Source: Spirochaetia bacterium
Lineage (GTDB): Bacteria > Spirochaetota > Spirochaetia > PWKH01
Direction of reading: 5' to 3'
DNA length: 22,249 nt
NCBI GenBank assembly: GCA_007128345.1
Contig: SKXS01000183.1
Span: forward strand, 1 to 22,249
Shown one piece after another: positions 21,708-22,249 of the stretch; position 1 is the first letter of the stretch, and each line of letters starts with the position of its first letter. Made by a program: the position numbers and the translations under genes. The notes beneath the pieces were generated by a model. The model ran no database searches and was not told the DNA's origin. It worked only from the letters and a program-made list of their open reading frames with translations.

Positions 21708-22249
21708 TTATAGATCTATAGTTAGGCCGTCGTATGCTGGTGCTGTGCCTTGCGGCAGTGCCGACTCAAGGACCGCATGGTCTATATCATGGCACAGATG
21801 TGTTAAATATGCCATACGGGGACGGAGGATTTCCAGCACCTCAAGAGCCTCATGAATGGAAAAATGGGTTGGATGTTTTTTATATCGTAGTGCACCGAGG
21901 ATGAGCACCTCTAGCCCCTTCAGAGCATCCATGCTTTGACGCGGTATTCTGCTGCAGTCTGTCACATAGGCAAAGGGACCAAGACGGAATCCGGAAATTC
22001 GCTCGCTTCCATGGTATACAGGCACGCATGATGCATGCAGGGAATCAATCTCAACAGGTGCGTGCTCCATATCATGAAGCAGAAGATTGGGCACTCCGCT
22101 CCCTTGCACCCTGTCCGAAAACATGTAGCCGAAGGTCCGGGAAATACGTTTCAATGTGTTTGTGTCACCATAGATAGGCAATTTCTGGTGTCTACTGAAT
22201 ACTCGGAGGTCATCAATACCGAAAATATGATCAGCATGTGTGTGCGTAT
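21708..22249 (-). CDS. PhnP-like metallo-beta-lactamase-fold hydrolase (N-terminus missing)
   Basis: The C-terminal 180 codons of a metallo-hydrolase that enters from the right edge. Just inside the edge is THTHADHIFGIDDLR, the HxHxDH metal motif in the form typical of COG1235, the group that includes the cyclic phosphodiesterase PhnP. FGPFAYVTDCSRIP and ILGALRYKKHPTHFSIHEAL carry the remaining His/Asp ligand regions, and AYLTHLCHDIDH is near the end. About 50-60 N-terminal residues should lie outside. A TTG at 22181 in this frame is not the start, because the active-site motif lies upstream of it. It ends 29 nt before polA with no terminator, so it probably leads the polA-coaE operon. The substrate is unknown; phosphodiester is likeliest. 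Confidence 0.85.
   Translation of the reverse strand, partial: THTHADHIFGIDDLRVFSRHQKLPIYGDTNTLKRISRTFGYMFSDRVQGSGVPNLLLHDMEHAPVEIDSLHASCVPVYHGSERISGFRLGPFAYVTDCSRIPRQSMDALKGLEVLILGALRYKKHPTHFSIHEALEVLEILRPRMAYLTHLCHDIDHAVLESALPQGTAPAYDGLTIDL

Noticed and set aside
22179..22181. TTG start for the PhnP-like protein
   Set aside because: The same frame stays open to the window edge and contains the HxHxDH active-site motif upstream, so the gene is simply cut by the edge.
1..22249. CRISPR array, tRNA, rRNA, prophage or insertion sequence
   Set aside because: No regularly spaced repeats, no cloverleaf or rRNA-like stretch and no transposase, integrase or phage gene were seen; intergenic space is very limited.

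Overview
The window is a 22.2-kb, gene-dense bacterial chromosomal segment of roughly even base composition. It holds 18 protein-coding genes that I can place in a family or describe as a clear gene, one very small overlooked ORF, and two genes cut by the window edges. There are no rRNA or tRNA genes, no CRISPR array, no insertion sequence and no prophage. The likely host is a spirochaete, perhaps close to Sphaerochaetaceae or Spirochaetaceae. That is inference from the gene mix: a very long periplasmic ankyrin protein, an InlB-type repeat protein carrying a SPOR-like domain, an AspRS/GatCAB route, and a PolA with an IELV motif A. No marker gene settles it.

Layout, left to right. (1) 1-4486, minus strand: a COG1237-type metallo-beta-lactamase-fold hydrolase, then gatC-gatA-gatB-aspS with overlapping or abutting ends. 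This is the tRNA-dependent amidation module, and the AspRS N-domain carries residues typical of non-discriminating enzymes. (2) 4487-4618: two strong sigma-70-type promoters back to back. (3) 4619-8525, plus: hpt, an Xpt1-like phosphoribosyltransferase, purA and purB, ending in a clear intrinsic terminator. Together these convert salvaged purine bases to nucleotides and IMP to AMP. (4) 8632-11448, plus: a singly transcribed ankyrin-repeat protein of 929 residues. (5) 11450-13917, minus: mobA-like nucleotidyltransferase, long-form AlaX alanyl-tRNA editing protein, and a VTT/DedA-like membrane protein. (6) 14033-14629, plus: an unrecognised coiled-coil-rich protein. (7) 14766-16873, plus: an ABC ATPase, its permease, a YtrA-type GntR repressor and a 30-residue hydrophobic peptide, preceded by a 34-bp near-perfect palindrome beside the ribosome-binding site. 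(8) 16928-17446, plus: a Pat/Bar-like acetyltransferase. (9) 17449-22249, minus: a PhnP-like metallo-hydrolase (cut by the edge), polA, coaE and a membrane-anchored protein with two InlB B-repeats and a SPOR-like domain.

The most interesting material is the GntR/ABC operon with its palindrome and uncharted micro-ORF, the membrane-InlB-SPOR protein beside polA-coaE, and the ankyrin protein's three-repeat supermodule. Also notable are active-site changes in PurA and in PolA motif A, and a mobA start that looks leaderless. Most genes are translationally coupled by ATGA overlaps, and both convergent gene pairs abut with 1-2 bp between stop codons.
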